Shown: positions 1 through 9,347, numbered from the stretch's first letter. The stretch: 64,000 nt of DNA from Oscillospiraceae bacterium (GCA_017472965.1 JAFUNR010000005.1:1-64000); one strand, 5' to 3'. Numbers and translations: made by a program. Notes: generated from the letters alone by a model not told the origin.

Positions 1-222
1 ATCGTCGAAGATATAATCTTCCACGTCGGTCAGATCCTCATCGATGGCATCCAGCTCATCGTAGATCTGCTCCACATCGTCAGACAGATCGCTGACCGCA
101 TTGCACAGATCGTTGCACAGATCCAGCAGAGCGGCAATGACCTTGCCCTCCTTGGTGGTGGTATCCAGCTCCATCCCGTCCACGAGGCCGTTGATGTAAG
201 AAGCTTTTTCCGTCAGATTCAT
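1..222 (-). CDS. CD1247-like N-terminal domain protein (partial)
   Basis: The first 74 codons of a gene that runs off the left edge. It starts at an ATG at 222, preceded by an AGAAAGG ribosome binding site. The protein begins MNLTEKASYINGLVDGMEL and continues as an acidic, Asp/Glu-rich helical stretch ending in EDLTDVEDYIFDD. This matches what I know of the clostridial CD1247-type proteins: a short acidic coiled-coil-like N-terminus, often followed by a zinc-ribbon, whose function is not established. It lies 58 bp downstream of efp on the same strand, so it is probably co-transcribed. The C-terminus is outside the window. Confidence 0.65.
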   Translation of the reverse strand, partial: MNLTEKASYINGLVDGMELDTTTKEGKVIAALLDLCNDLCNAVSDLSDDVEQIYDELDAIDEDLTDVEDYIFDD

Positions 223-280
223 CCTGCATTCATCCTTTCTGCTGTTGGATTTTGATTTGTCTTTGGGGCGTCTGTTAAGA

Positions 281-838
281 TCAGGCGCGCTCCAGATACT
301 CGCCGGTACGGGTATCGATGCGGATCATGTCGCCCTCGTTGATGAACAGGGGCACACGGATCTCGGCACCGGTCTCCAGAGTGGCGGGCTTCAGGGTGTT
401 GGTGGCGGTGTTGCCGCGCACGCCGGGCTCGGTAGCGGTGACTTCCAGAGTCACGAACGTGGGGGGCTCAATGCCGAAGACCTTGCCCTTGTAGGACAGG
501 ATCTTGCAGACCTCGTTCTCCTTGACGAACTTGAAGTTGTCGCCCAGATCGGAAGCGTTGACAGGCTCCAGCTCGAAGGTCTCGTTGTCCATGAAGTAGT
601 ACAGATCATCCTCGTTGTAGCTGTAAGCCATCTCACGGCGCTCGATGGTAGCCTGAGGGAACTTGGCGGTGGGGTTGTAGCTGGTCTCGGTGACGGCGCC
701 GGTCATGACATTCTTGGTCTTGGTGCGCACGAAAGCAGCACCCTTGCCGGGCTTCACGTGCTGGAACTCGACGACCTGAAGAACCTTGCCGTCCTCTTCA
801 AAGGTAACGCCGTTGCGGAATTCGCCTGCAGTAATCAT
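281..838 (-). CDS. efp: Translation elongation factor P
   Basis: EF-P binds ribosomes stalled on polyproline stretches and promotes peptide-bond formation. The 185-residue product has the family's full length: an N-terminal KOW-like domain, then two OB domains ending in [17 protein letters not shown]. The domain I loop reads [17 protein letters not shown]. Its tip lysine is residue 32, the position modified in Bacillus EF-P. The start has a clear AAAGGAG site. The M24 peptidase gene lies upstream on the same strand across a 182-bp gap (839-1020), which is AT-rich near efp and may hold its own promoter. Peptidase-efp adjacency is common in Bacillota. Confidence 0.97.
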   Translation of the reverse strand: MITAGEFRNGVTFEEDGKVLQVVEFQHVKPGKGAAFVRTKTKNVMTGAVTETSYNPTAKFPQATIERREMAYSYNEDDLYYFMDNETFELEPVNASDLGDNFKFVKENEVCKILSYKGKVFGIEPPTFVTLEVTATEPGVRGNTATNTLKPATLETGAEIRVPLFINEGDMIRIDTRTGEYLERA

Positions 839-1020
839 AAGAAATGATCTCCTTTATAAACGGTATTGATATTAACAGAAAACGATCGTATATATTTTAC
901 ACAAAATAACGGCAGAATGCAAGTGCTGCGGGGCTTTTTCTTGCATTTCCACACCTTTTTTCTGTAGCGGATACGCGGATTTGTGCCTTTTTTCCAAATC
1001 TCTCCGTCCGTGAGCGAATC

Positions 1021-2088
1021 TTACAGGACGATAAGCTCCTTGCTGGTGCGGCCGGGGATCTCGATGCCGTCCTCTTTTACCAGAACGGTGTCTTCGATCC
1101 GGACACCGAAACGGCCCGGCAGATAGATACCCGGCTCGATGGTCATAACGGTGCCGGCCTCCACAACAGCCTGCTCGGCAGCGGAGTAGCGGGGGCTTTC
1201 GTGGATCTCAATGCCCACGGAGTGGCCCAGTCCGTGACCGAAGCAGCCCTCATAACCGGCGGCGTTGATGATATCGCGGGCGACCTTATCCACCTCGCAG
1301 CCCTTCTGACCGGCTCTGGCAAAGGCGCAGGCGGCCAGCTGTGCCCGAAGCACGGTATCGTATACCTGCTTCATTTCATCGGTAACACTGCCGATGGCCA
1401 CAGTACGGGTCATATCGGAGCAGTAGCCATTGTAGTTCGCACCAAAATCCATCGTGACGAAATCGCCCTTCTGCAGACGGTTCTCGCCGGGGACGCCGTG
1501 GGGCAGGCTGGTTTTTGCACCGGCCACCAGAATGGTGGAGAATGCCAGCTTGCCGGCGCCGTTTTTGCGCATAAAGTATTCCATCTCGGCGGCCAGCTCA
1601 CTCTCGGTGCAGCCGGGCTGGAGGCGGGGCAGGATATACTCAAAGGCGGCATCCGTGATGGACTGCGCGGTGCAGATATTCTTCCACTCGGTCTCATCCT
1701 TGATGCGGCGGCAGGTATCCAGCGCACCGGACAGGGTCTCATCGCCCACCAGCTCCACACCGGACAGTGCAGCGGCAAGGCGGCCGTACTCGGCCAGCGT
1801 GGTGGTGCTCTCCAGCAGCAGGCGGGCGGCGCCGTGCTTTTTCAGCAGCTCAGCCACCTGCTCCAGAACCTTTTTCTGCAGCACCACCTCCGCATTTTTC
1901 ACCTCTTTTTCCGCGATCTCGATGTAACGGGCATCGATGATGAAATAAGCGGCATCGGGCAGCACCAGCAGGGTACCGGCATCGCCGGAATCAAAATCCA
2001 GCAGGTAGTAGCGGTTGACCTCGCTGGTGACGAGGGCGGCGGTGAAACCTTCGGGCAAGTGTTTGCGCAGTTTTTCAATGCGATCCAT
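1021..2088 (-). CDS. M24 family Xaa-Pro aminopeptidase
   Basis: A cytosolic metallopeptidase (355 aa) expected to remove N-terminal residues preceding proline. Residues 1-125 form the creatinase-like N-terminal domain, and the rest is the pita-bread fold. Dinuclear metal ligands are visible: both Asp in the segment TMDFGANYNGYCSDMTRT, His in GHGLGHSVGIEIHE, Glu in TIEPGIYL and Glu in GVRIEDTVLV. I place the start at the ATG at 2088 (MDRIEKLRKHL) because GGAAAGAG sits just upstream. An ATG 33 bp further out lacks a good site. It lies upstream of efp, an arrangement usual for this family (YqhT-like) in Bacillota. Confidence 0.93.
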   Translation of the reverse strand: MDRIEKLRKHLPEGFTAALVTSEVNRYYLLDFDSGDAGTLLVLPDAAYFIIDARYIEIAEKEVKNAEVVLQKKVLEQVAELLKKHGAARLLLESTTTLAEYGRLAAALSGVELVGDETLSGALDTCRRIKDETEWKNICTAQSITDAAFEYILPRLQPGCTESELAAEMEYFMRKNGAGKLAFSTILVAGAKTSLPHGVPGENRLQKGDFVTMDFGANYNGYCSDMTRTVAIGSVTDEMKQVYDTVLRAQLAACAFARAGQKGCEVDKVARDIINAAGYEGCFGHGLGHSVGIEIHESPRYSAAEQAVVEAGTVMTIEPGIYLPGRFGVRIEDTVLVKEDGIEIPGRTSKELIVL

Positions 2089-2150
2089 ACTATCACTCTT
2101 TCCGGGCAGAGCCCTGTTCATTTCTTTCTTCAGATTGGCTTTACGCCGCT

Positions 2151-3005
2151 TTACAGGGCGGCGTAATAGCGACTCATGGCGGCGGCATCCTCGCTTTGGG
2201 TACCGGCGCTTTCACAGATGACTGTGGGAGCAAGTCCTCTCTCGTACAGCAGCTCCATCAGCGGCTCATACCGGGGGCCGAACGTCGTATCTGCAAAGGT
2301 GAGATGCTGCTTTTCGCCGCCGGCGGTGTACTCGATCATGGAGAAATGGGCGTGGAAGTGCTTCGCACGGTCATCCTGCAGCACATCCGCCATGCGGTCC
2401 AGCACGGCAGCATAATCCGCTTTGACGGCAAGGCCGCCCTGTGTGCGGGCGTTCAGATGACCGAAATCGATGCAGGGCGTGATGCGCTTATCCACCGCGC
2501 ACAGCGCCAGCACCTCATCCAGCGTACCCAGCTGGTTGATCTTGCCCATGGTCTCGGGGCAAAGGGTCATATCGGCATAGCCGTTTTCATCCATTGCCTG
2601 TACAAAAAGGCGCATGGTATCCAGCGCAAGCTGCAGCGCCTGCTCCCGGCTCTGTTTGCCGCAGCTGCCGGAATGGAAAATGATGCGGCTGCCGCCCAGC
2701 TGACGCAGCGCGGCGGCGCTTTCCAGCACATAGCGCACGCTGCCGGTGCGTTTCTCCTCCTCCAGCGAGGACATGGAGATGAAGTAAGGCGCGTGGATGC
2801 TGTACCGCACCGGCCATATCTGCGCATTCTGCTTCATGGCCGCCAGCGTTTTGGCATTGACCCTGACACCGCGGCCGCACTGGTACTCATAAGCATCCAG
2901 TCCGAAGCCGGCCAGATACTCCGGCACCTGCGCCATATCCCGGAAGCCCTGCGCATCAAAGCTGTCGGCACGGCCGGCGGGACCGAACAGCGGTTTATCC
3001 GCCAC
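2151..3005 (-). CDS. Xylose isomerase-like TIM-barrel protein (AP endonuclease IV-related)
   Basis: A 284-residue protein with the AP_endonuc_2 pattern. It has strands with metal-ligand-like residues: IHAPYF near the N-terminus, IIFHSGS, LCPETMGK, PCIDFGHLNA, HFHAHFS and VICESAG. These His/Glu/Asp positions match the tri-zinc site of endonuclease IV-like barrels, so hydrolysis of abasic DNA is possible, but sugar isomerase-type relatives share the fold. The start is read as GTG at 3005 because AGGGGAGGGGAGC precedes it. An upstream ATG at 3029 would place this purine tract inside the gene. It overlaps the 3' end of the YqeG-type gene by 11 bp, implying translational coupling. Confidence 0.75.
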   Translation of the reverse strand: MADKPLFGPAGRADSFDAQGFRDMAQVPEYLAGFGLDAYEYQCGRGVRVNAKTLAAMKQNAQIWPVRYSIHAPYFISMSSLEEEKRTGSVRYVLESAAALRQLGGSRIIFHSGSCGKQSREQALQLALDTMRLFVQAMDENGYADMTLCPETMGKINQLGTLDEVLALCAVDKRITPCIDFGHLNARTQGGLAVKADYAAVLDRMADVLQDDRAKHFHAHFSMIEYTAGGEKQHLTFADTTFGPRYEPLMELLYERGLAPTVICESAGTQSEDAAAMSRYYAAL

Positions 3006-3525
3006 AGCGCTCCCCTCCCCTCTTATCATACAGAATCATCAGCGGTTTTTCAAGTACCCGTTTGAAGCGGATCAGCTTTTTATGATCGGGGGCCATCGGC
3101 TCCACCAGCAGCGCTTTGATGCCAAAAAGCCGTGCGCCCAGCACATCGGTGAAAAGCTGATCGCCGATCAGAGCCATCTGTTCCTTCGGCACGCCGAACT
3201 GCTGCTGTGCGCGCGCCAGCCCCCTGGGCAGAGGCTTGGCCGCATCGGCCACCCATTTGACGCCGATCTTCTGTGCAAAGGGCGCCACGCGGGGCTCGTG
3301 ATTGTTGGAGGCCACCGCAAACTGAAAGCCCTCCGCCTTGCGGGCCTCCAGCCACTGCGCCACATCGGCGGGCAGCTCGGGGCTGTCGTGAGTGGTGAGG
3401 GTGTTGTCGATATCCAGCACCAGCGCGGTGATGCCCCGCTCTTTCAGGAATTCCGGCGTGACGGCGGTGATGCGGGGAAAAACGGTATCGGGCAAAAACA
3501 GCCCGGGTTTCTTATTTGCATGCAT
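2995..3525 (-). CDS. YqeG-family HAD phosphatase
   Basis: A predicted cytosolic HAD-IIIA phosphatase of 176 aa. Motif I is VLDIDNTLTTHDSPEL (DxDxT). Motif II lies in FAVASNNHE, the conserved Lys follows in AAKPLPRG, and motif III is LIGDQLFTDVLGA. This layout is characteristic of the YqeG/GEP4 family; GEP4 dephosphorylates phosphatidylglycerophosphate, but the bacterial substrate here is not proven. The start at 3525 (MHANKKPGLFLPD) has AAAGGAG at good spacing. The 5' end overlaps the stop of the upstream membrane-protein gene by 14 bp, and the 3' end overlaps the TIM-barrel gene, so the three form a tight operon. Confidence 0.9.
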   Translation of the reverse strand: MHANKKPGLFLPDTVFPRITAVTPEFLKERGITALVLDIDNTLTTHDSPELPADVAQWLEARKAEGFQFAVASNNHEPRVAPFAQKIGVKWVADAAKPLPRGLARAQQQFGVPKEQMALIGDQLFTDVLGARLFGIKALLVEPMAPDHKKLIRFKRVLEKPLMILYDKRGGERCGG

Positions 3526-4978
3526 GGCTGCGCTCCTTTTGCAGTTTCCGACCGCTTCTGAACTTACCAATGTACCGATATATTCTTTCGATCGCCGAAG
3601 TATACAACAGCAGGAACACCGGAATCATATTGATCAAATAGCGGGACCGTGTTTCCCACACGAGCAGGAACAGGAAAATTCCCAGTACCGCCACACAGAG
3701 GCTCCAGTTCAGCTGATCTTTTGAAAATGCAGCTGCCAGCATGCCAAACGCCAGCAACAGCTGCACTCCTTTCATCACAAATCTGTAAATATAATACAAA
3801 TCGCCGTCTGAGGTAAACCATCGCTGAAGCACACCATCCTTCAGCGGGTCAATATTCAGCTTGTTCGGCACAAAATAAGTTCCGTCCGTCCATGTATAAC
3901 GGATTTTCCCAAAAAGGAACCGGAGATAGCCGCCGAAGGCATACTCTTTCAGACGGGTTTGTATCTCCTTCCAGTTGGCCGCCTCACGCTCTTCCACCGT
4001 TGCAAAAGAAGCAGAAAACATATGATCGTCCAAATTATATCCGCCAGTGCCTTTCAGCCCCATCATGATATAATGCGGGGTCGTCAGATGGTCATTTGAC
4101 AGCTCCGTCAAATCAATAACCCCGCTGTGCTGTTCCAAAGCGCCATACACCGCCACGGCCAGCAGCATGCTTATCACCGCTGCAAACAGATATTTCCAAA
4201 CCCTTTTTCCCTGCCAGAGAAGTGCACCGATCGCCAGGGCCAACGCCGGAACCAGACTGGTCGGCTTAATTTTGAATCCGACAAACAGCACTATGCCGGA
4301 TACCGCCGCAACCACAAATCTCCAACGACGCGGTATTTTTTCTTTGACATACAGAACGATTATGAACGCGCCAAAACTTGCAAACGGCATGGAAAGTGTA
4401 TCCGTATAAAAAATCGGAGCGCAGGTCAGCAGCGGAAGGAAGCACAGCACGCTGAACCCGAAAAAGGTACCTCTTTGCCACGAAAACCACAGATCTGCCG
4501 CAAGCATCAGCAACCCGCATCCCAGCACGATCGCTGCAATATTCAGCAGAATACCGGCCGCCAGAGGGCCAATCCCGAAAACAGAAAGCACTTTGAACGG
4601 GAACGCAAGGATCCATGCAAGGAAAAAGTTATTGTAACAGCTCATGAAGTATCCGTTTGTATAGGTCAGCCGCCCGTTTGTTGTGATATCCAGCACGCCC
4701 TGATACACCCGGCCAAAATCCCACGCCGGCTCCACTGCCAGCTGCCACGCAAGAACAGCCATGAACACTGTCTGCAGCAGGCAAAGAAGCACCTGCAAAC
4801 GGCGGCAGGTCGTATCACTGAGGGATTCTGTCAGGCGAAACAGCAAAACCGAAAGCACTGCTGCTGCTGCAGCAATGCCTGTTGTAAATGCCAGCTGACC
4901 ATCCACAAAAGTCAGCAAAATTACGACAAAAGCAGTAATAGCCATTCCCTGTGCGGCTTTTTTAAAAAAAACACCCAT
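3512..4978 (-). CDS. Multi-pass membrane protein, glycosyltransferase C-like
   Basis: An integral membrane protein of 488 aa with about eleven hydrophobic segments, beginning at residues 10-45 and running almost to the end. A large hydrophilic loop at residues ~270-370 includes FVPNKLNIDPLKDGVLQ. The pattern of many TM helices with an extracytoplasmic loop resembles lipid-linked-sugar glycosyltransferases (GT-C, ArnT/PMT-like), but I see no decisive DE/DD motif, so the function is open. The start at 4978 (MGVFFKKAAQG) has a GAGG site. Base composition looks visibly lower in GC than the neighbours, with AAA/TTT runs and less biased codons, suggesting relaxed selection or transfer. It overlaps the YqeG gene. 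Confidence 0.6.
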   Translation of the reverse strand: MGVFFKKAAQGMAITAFVVILLTFVDGQLAFTTGIAAAAAVLSVLLFRLTESLSDTTCRRLQVLLCLLQTVFMAVLAWQLAVEPAWDFGRVYQGVLDITTNGRLTYTNGYFMSCYNNFFLAWILAFPFKVLSVFGIGPLAAGILLNIAAIVLGCGLLMLAADLWFSWQRGTFFGFSVLCFLPLLTCAPIFYTDTLSMPFASFGAFIIVLYVKEKIPRRWRFVVAAVSGIVLFVGFKIKPTSLVPALALAIGALLWQGKRVWKYLFAAVISMLLAVAVYGALEQHSGVIDLTELSNDHLTTPHYIMMGLKGTGGYNLDDHMFSASFATVEEREAANWKEIQTRLKEYAFGGYLRFLFGKIRYTWTDGTYFVPNKLNIDPLKDGVLQRWFTSDGDLYYIYRFVMKGVQLLLAFGMLAAAFSKDQLNWSLCVAVLGIFLFLLVWETRSRYLINMIPVFLLLYTSAIERIYRYIGKFRSGRKLQKERSHACK

Positions 4979-5007
4979 TGTTTTCCTCACTTCATTATAC
5001 CGCAACA

Positions 5008-5043
5008 AAACAAAAAGGCGGGCCTTGGCAGACCCGCCTTTGT
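5008..5043 (-). terminator. Rho-independent terminator after rpsU
   Basis: On the minus strand a GC-rich stem (GGCGGGTC pairing with GGCCCGCC) is followed by TTTTTG. It lies 30 bp past the rpsU stop and separates rpsU from the membrane-protein operon. Confidence 0.85.
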
Positions 5044-5072
5044 TTGCGTTGGATGATACCCAACCCCGCCGC

Positions 5073-5249
5073 TCACTTATACTTGCGCTTGCGGGCAGCC
5101 TCGGACTTCTTCTTGCGCTTCACGGAAGGCTTCTCGTAATGCTCGCGCTTACGAACCTCGGCAAGAACTCCGGAGCGGGCGCAGGAACGCTTAAAGCGAC
5201 GCAGTGCGCTGTCCAGAGACTCGTTGTCCTTAACTCTGATTTCCGACAT
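5073..5249 (-). CDS. rpsU: 30S ribosomal protein S21
   Basis: A 58-residue basic protein starting [19 protein letters not shown] and ending in the lysine/arginine-rich tail [13 protein letters not shown]. This is full length for S21, which sits near the anti-Shine-Dalgarno region of 16S rRNA and aids initiation. The start is the ATG at 5249 with a GGGAGG site upstream. It stands alone between leuS and the terminator at 5008-5043. AT-rich DNA upstream of the start probably holds its promoter. Confidence 0.97.
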   Translation of the reverse strand: MSEIRVKDNESLDSALRRFKRSCARSGVLAEVRKREHYEKPSVKRKKKSEAARKRKYK

Positions 5250-5367
5250 CTATATCCCTCCCTTAAAAGGAGTTTCGTTGTACAACACAACATTGGTATT
5301 ATAACCCATAATGCTCTGTATGTCAACAGAAAATTCCGAATATTTTTTGAAAATATCTGTAAAGGGA

Positions 5368-7773
5368 TCAGCCCTTGACAGCAATGTTGACCAGCTTGCC
5401 GGGAACGGCCACCTCTTTGACAACCGTCTTGCCGGCGATCTGGGCGGCGATGGTGGGATCGGCCTTGGCGGCAGCCAGCAGCTCCTCTTTGGTGGCATCG
5501 CTGGGGACCATCAGCTTGGCGCGCACCTTACCGTTGACCTGCACAGCGATCTCCACAGTGGAATCCACGGTCTTGGCCTCATCGTAGGAAGGCCACTCGG
5601 CGCGGGCGCACAGGCCGGTATTGCCCAGCAGTTCCCAGATCTCTTCGCACAGATGCGGGGCGAACGGGCACAGCAGGCGGGCAAAGATGCCCAGCTCGTC
5701 ATTGGTCAGGCTGCCCACCTCGGAGATCTCGTTGATGAGGGCCATCATCGCGGCAATGGCGGTGTTGAACTTCATCTCCTCGATATCCTGCGATACCTTC
5801 TTGATGGTCTTGTGGAAAGCGGATTCCAGACTGGGCGTGACACCGCTGCCGGACGCGATCTCATTCAGACCGGCCACACGGTCGAGGAAGCGCTTACAGC
5901 CCTTGACGGAGTTTTCGCTCCAGGGTGCGGCAGAGGCGTAATCGCCCATGAACAGGGTGTATACGCGCAGCACATCGGCGCCGTACACATCCACCACATC
6001 GTTGGGATCCACCACATTGCCCTTGGATTTGGACATTTTCTCGCCGTCCGGGCCAAGGATCAGGCCCTGTGCGGTACGCTTGGCATAGGGCTCATCCACA
6101 GGCACAGCGCCGATATCATACAGGAAACGGTGCCAGAAGCGGGAGTAGATCATATGACGGGTGACATGCTCCATGCCGCCGTTGTACCAGTCGACGGGCA
6201 TCCAGTAATCCAGTGCCTCCTTGCTTGCCAGTGCGTTCTCATTCTTGGGATCGCAGTAGCGCAGGAAGTACCAGGAGGAACCGGCCCACTGGGGCATGGT
6301 ATCGGTCTCGCGCTTTGCAGCGCCGCCGCACTTGGGGCAGGTGCAGTTGACAAAGCTTTCCACCTTGGCCAGCGGAGATTCACCGCCCTCGCCGGGAGCA
6401 AAGTTCTCCATATCGGGCAGGCGCAGGGGCAGTTTCTCATAGGGAACACCCACCATGCCGCAGACCGGGCAGTGGATGATGGGAATGGGCTCGCCCCAGT
6501 AGCGCTGACGGTTGAAGGCCCAGTCCTTCATCTTGTACTGGACACCCTTCTCACCCACACCTTTTTCGGCGAGGAAGTCCAGCATCTTTGCAATGGCTTC
6601 CTTTTTGGTGGCGATGCCGTTGAGGAATTCGGAGTTGACCATCTCGCCGTCACCGGTATAAGCGCCGACAGAGATATCGCCGCCCTTGATGACCTCAATG
6701 ATGTCGATGCCGAATTTTTTGGCAAAATCGTAGTCGCGCTCGTCGTGAGCGGGCACAGCCATGATGGCGCCGGTGCCGTATCCCATCATGACATAGTCGG
6801 AGATGTAAATGGGGATCTGCTTGCCGTTGGCAGGATTGACCGCGGTCAGACCCTCGATGCGCACGCCGGTCTTATCCTTGACCAGCTGGGTACGCTCGAA
6901 CTCGGTCTTTTTGGCACACTCCTCCTTGTAGGCATCCAGCGCATCGATGTTGGTGATGCGGCTGCGGTACTTCTCGATGACGGGATGCTCAGGCGCGATG
7001 ACCATGAAGGTGACGCCGAACATGGTGTCGGGACGGGTGGTGTAGATGCGCAGACTGTCATCGGTATCGGCGATGGGGAAATTGGCAAAAGCACCCTCGC
7101 TGCGGCCGATCCAGTTCTCCTGCTGCATCCGGACACTGGGCAGATAATCCACCTTGTCCAGACCCTGCAGCAGCTTATCGGCATACTCGGTGATGCGCAG
7201 ATACCAGACATCCTTGGATTTCTGGATGATATCGCTGTGGCAGATATCGCACTTGCCGCCCTGAGAATCCTCGTTGGAGAGGACTACCTTGCAGCTGGGG
7301 CAATAGTTGACCAGCGTGGTGGCGCGGAACACCAGCCCCGCATCGAACATCTTGCGGAAGATCCACTGGGTCCACTTGTAGTAATCCTCCTCGGTGGTAT
7401 CCACAACACGGTCCCAGTCGAAGGAGAAGCCCACGCGCTTGAGCTGAGAGGTGAACTTGGCGATGTTGTTATCCGTCACCTGACGGGGATGGATGCCGGT
7501 CTTGATGGCATAGTTTTCGGTGGGCAGACCGTAGGCATCAAAGCCGATGGGAAACAGCACATTGTACCCCTGCATCCGGCGCTTGCGGCTGACGACCTCC
7601 AGACCGGAATAGGCCTTGATGTGGCCCACATGCATACCGGCACCGCTGGGGTAGGGAAACTCCACCAGTGCGTAGAATTTGGGTTTGGAATGATCCTCGG
7701 TGGCTTTGAAAACGCCTTCGGCTTCCCATTTGTCCTGCCATTTTTTCTCAATGGCGCTGAAATCGTATTTCAT
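5368..7773 (-). CDS. leuS: Leucyl-tRNA synthetase
   Basis: Charges tRNA-Leu with leucine. The 801-aa class I synthetase has the HIGH-type motif HVGHIKAYSG near residue 50 and a zinc-binding knuckle (CPSC...CDIC) near residue 150. The CP1 editing domain spans roughly residues 220-420, including TTRPDTMFGVTF. The KMSKS loop is GEKMSKSKGNVVDP near residue 580. Anticodon-binding and C-terminal domains follow, ending PGKLVNIAVKG. The start at 7773 (MKYDFSAIEKKWQ) follows AGGAAAGGA. It ends a yhbY-yqeK-LCP-rsfS-leuS cluster. No T-box leader is visible in the 61-bp gap upstream. Confidence 0.98.
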   Translation of the reverse strand: MKYDFSAIEKKWQDKWEAEGVFKATEDHSKPKFYALVEFPYPSGAGMHVGHIKAYSGLEVVSRKRRMQGYNVLFPIGFDAYGLPTENYAIKTGIHPRQVTDNNIAKFTSQLKRVGFSFDWDRVVDTTEEDYYKWTQWIFRKMFDAGLVFRATTLVNYCPSCKVVLSNEDSQGGKCDICHSDIIQKSKDVWYLRITEYADKLLQGLDKVDYLPSVRMQQENWIGRSEGAFANFPIADTDDSLRIYTTRPDTMFGVTFMVIAPEHPVIEKYRSRITNIDALDAYKEECAKKTEFERTQLVKDKTGVRIEGLTAVNPANGKQIPIYISDYVMMGYGTGAIMAVPAHDERDYDFAKKFGIDIIEVIKGGDISVGAYTGDGEMVNSEFLNGIATKKEAIAKMLDFLAEKGVGEKGVQYKMKDWAFNRQRYWGEPIPIIHCPVCGMVGVPYEKLPLRLPDMENFAPGEGGESPLAKVESFVNCTCPKCGGAAKRETDTMPQWAGSSWYFLRYCDPKNENALASKEALDYWMPVDWYNGGMEHVTRHMIYSRFWHRFLYDIGAVPVDEPYAKRTAQGLILGPDGEKMSKSKGNVVDPNDVVDVYGADVLRVYTLFMGDYASAAPWSENSVKGCKRFLDRVAGLNEIASGSGVTPSLESAFHKTIKKVSQDIEEMKFNTAIAAMMALINEISEVGSLTNDELGIFARLLCPFAPHLCEEIWELLGNTGLCARAEWPSYDEAKTVDSTVEIAVQVNGKVRAKLMVPSDATKEELLAAAKADPTIAAQIAGKTVVKEVAVPGKLVNIAVKG

Positions 7774-7834
7774 TTTTCTGATCCTTTCCTGCTGTAAGCA
7801 GTTCACACGGCCCCTGCCGCAAGCGGCAAACGGC

Positions 7835-8188
7835 TCAATCTTCCTCCAGTTCGACTTCCACGGGTTCGGCATCGGCCCATAGTCGCTCCAGATTGTAGTA
7901 GGTGCGTGCGGTGGGATCAAACACATGCACGATCACGCTGCCGTAATCCAGCAGGATCCAGTTGCGGGAATCCTGTCCCTCCACGTGCAGCGGCTTGATG
8001 CCCTCCAGACCCAGCTGATACTCCACCTCATCGGCCAGCGCGGCCACCATAGTGGAGGAATTGCCGCCGGCGATGACGAAATAATCGCCGATGGCAGTCA
8101 GATCGCGGATCTTGAGGACACGGATATCCACGGCTTTCTTGCTGTCCAGCGCGTGGGCGATCCGTACGGCCAGTTCTTTGGATTCCAT
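7835..8188 (-). CDS. rsfS: Ribosomal silencing factor RsfS
   Basis: A 117-aa member of the RsfS/Iojap family, which binds L14 on the 50S subunit and blocks joining with 30S when nutrients are short. The family core is present: KKAVDIRVLKIRDLT, DYFVIAGGNSSTMV, EGQDSRNWILLDYGSVIVHVF and YYNLERLW. The start at 8188 (MESKELAVRIAHALD) has AAAGGACAG upstream. It lies between the LCP gene and leuS with short gaps, and the acidic tail VEVELEED is typical. Confidence 0.95.
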   Translation of the reverse strand: MESKELAVRIAHALDSKKAVDIRVLKIRDLTAIGDYFVIAGGNSSTMVAALADEVEYQLGLEGIKPLHVEGQDSRNWILLDYGSVIVHVFDPTARTYYNLERLWADAEPVEVELEED

Positions 8189-8222
8189 AGTATCTGTCCT
8201 TTCGTGCGGAGCGGCAAAAGCC

Positions 8223-9347
8223 TTACTCCACGATGATATTGATAAGGTATTTGCCGGTGTCGGCGATCTCGACAGGAGCAGCCACACCGGTGGGCACGCC
8301 CAGTTCCGCTGCGGGAACAGGATCGCCGTAGGGACGGAAGTAATCATTCAGCAGCGCAGCGGTGCGCTCGGGGTTGACAACGAACACCGACTGTCCGTTG
8401 ACCATGGTGGCGCCGCCCAGCAGCTTGGTGATGTAGATATCGGAGCCGTTGAGCCGCATCATGCTCATGGCAAGACTGGTCATCGTCTCAAAGGGCATAT
8501 CGGTGTTGACGCGGTAGGCCACCACGGGCAGCACATGACCGGTCAGGTCGGAAACGCTGCAGGTCTTGAACAGCTGGAAGCAGGCAGCATAGAAATACTG
8601 CTGGGTCTCCATGCGCTGAATATCCGCCTGTGCATAGCAGTGGCGCTGGCGTAAAATCCAGCGGGCAGTGGCACCGTCAATGCGGTGGGTGCCCTTGTCG
8701 ATACGGTTGCCCACATCATCCCACACATCGTAGGGAACATACATCTCGATACCGCCCATCAGGTCGATGATCTCGGTGAAGGCGGCGATATCCACGGTGG
8801 CGTAATAGTCGATGTTCAGGCCGTACTGCTGCTGCACCACCTCGGCCAGATTGGAGATGGGGTCCGTCTCCTTATACTTGCCGCTGCCATACAGAGCGTT
8901 GATCTTACCGGTGGAAACATGGCCCACCGAGGTATCATTGCCCACATAGGTATCGCGGGGGATCTGCAGCACGCTGACCTTGTTATTCTTGACATCGTAG
9001 CTGACATACATGATGATATCCGTCATGCCCACGCCATTGTATTCTTCGGGATAATCCAGGTCGTCGGGGTTGTTGGAAACGCCCGCCACCAGAATATTGA
9101 CCCAGTCGCCTTTGTACTCATCGGGGGTCTCCACGATGGTCTCCACCAGCTGGCCGGCCTGATCCTGCTTGATATAGGTCTCGGTGATGGTGTTGGAGAG
9201 CAGCTTCCAGGTGATGGCAGCGGCGGCCACCAGAACGCCGACGATCAGCAGCAAAACCAGCAGTACACGGCCGATCTTCAGCCCGGTCTTCTTTTTCTTG
9301 TTGGCGCGTGCGGCGGAAACGTAGCGGTATTCCTCGTTCTGACTCAT
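8223..9347 (-). CDS. LytR-CpsA-Psr (LCP) family cell-wall ligase
   Basis: Predicted to attach undecaprenyl-linked anionic glycopolymers to peptidoglycan outside the membrane. The 374-aa protein has a basic cytoplasmic tail (ARANKKKKTGLKIG), one TM helix at about residues 25-50 and an extracellular LCP domain from ~85 to 270. Conserved elements are GMTDIIMYVSYD, VLQIPRDTYV, INALYGSGK and, further on, ARWILRQRHC. The start is the ATG at 9347 (MSQNEEYRYVSAAR) because AAGGAGAATAAC precedes it. An ATG 18 bp upstream overlaps that site. It sits in the conserved yqeK-LCP-rsfS order. Confidence 0.93.
   Translation of the reverse strand: MSQNEEYRYVSAARANKKKKTGLKIGRVLLVLLLIVGVLVAAAAITWKLLSNTITETYIKQDQAGQLVETIVETPDEYKGDWVNILVAGVSNNPDDLDYPEEYNGVGMTDIIMYVSYDVKNNKVSVLQIPRDTYVGNDTSVGHVSTGKINALYGSGKYKETDPISNLAEVVQQQYGLNIDYYATVDIAAFTEIIDLMGGIEMYVPYDVWDDVGNRIDKGTHRIDGATARWILRQRHCYAQADIQRMETQQYFYAACFQLFKTCSVSDLTGHVLPVVAYRVNTDMPFETMTSLAMSMMRLNGSDIYITKLLGGATMVNGQSVFVVNPERTAALLNDYFRPYGDPVPAAELGVPTGVAAPVEIADTGKYLINIIVE

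Noticed and set aside
901-1000. AATGCAAG/CTTGCATT inverted repeat between the M24 peptidase gene and efp as a terminator
   Set aside because: The stem is weak, the loop is long and there is no T-run on the minus strand.
5311-7797. 828-codon plus-strand frame across leuS
   Set aside because: Antisense shadow of leuS, produced by GC-rich codon bias. It is His/Leu/Gly-rich, has no domain pattern and leuS is unambiguous.
7774-7834. Possible T-box leader for leuS
   Set aside because: The gap to rsfS is only 61 bp, with no T-box sequence or terminator/antiterminator pair.
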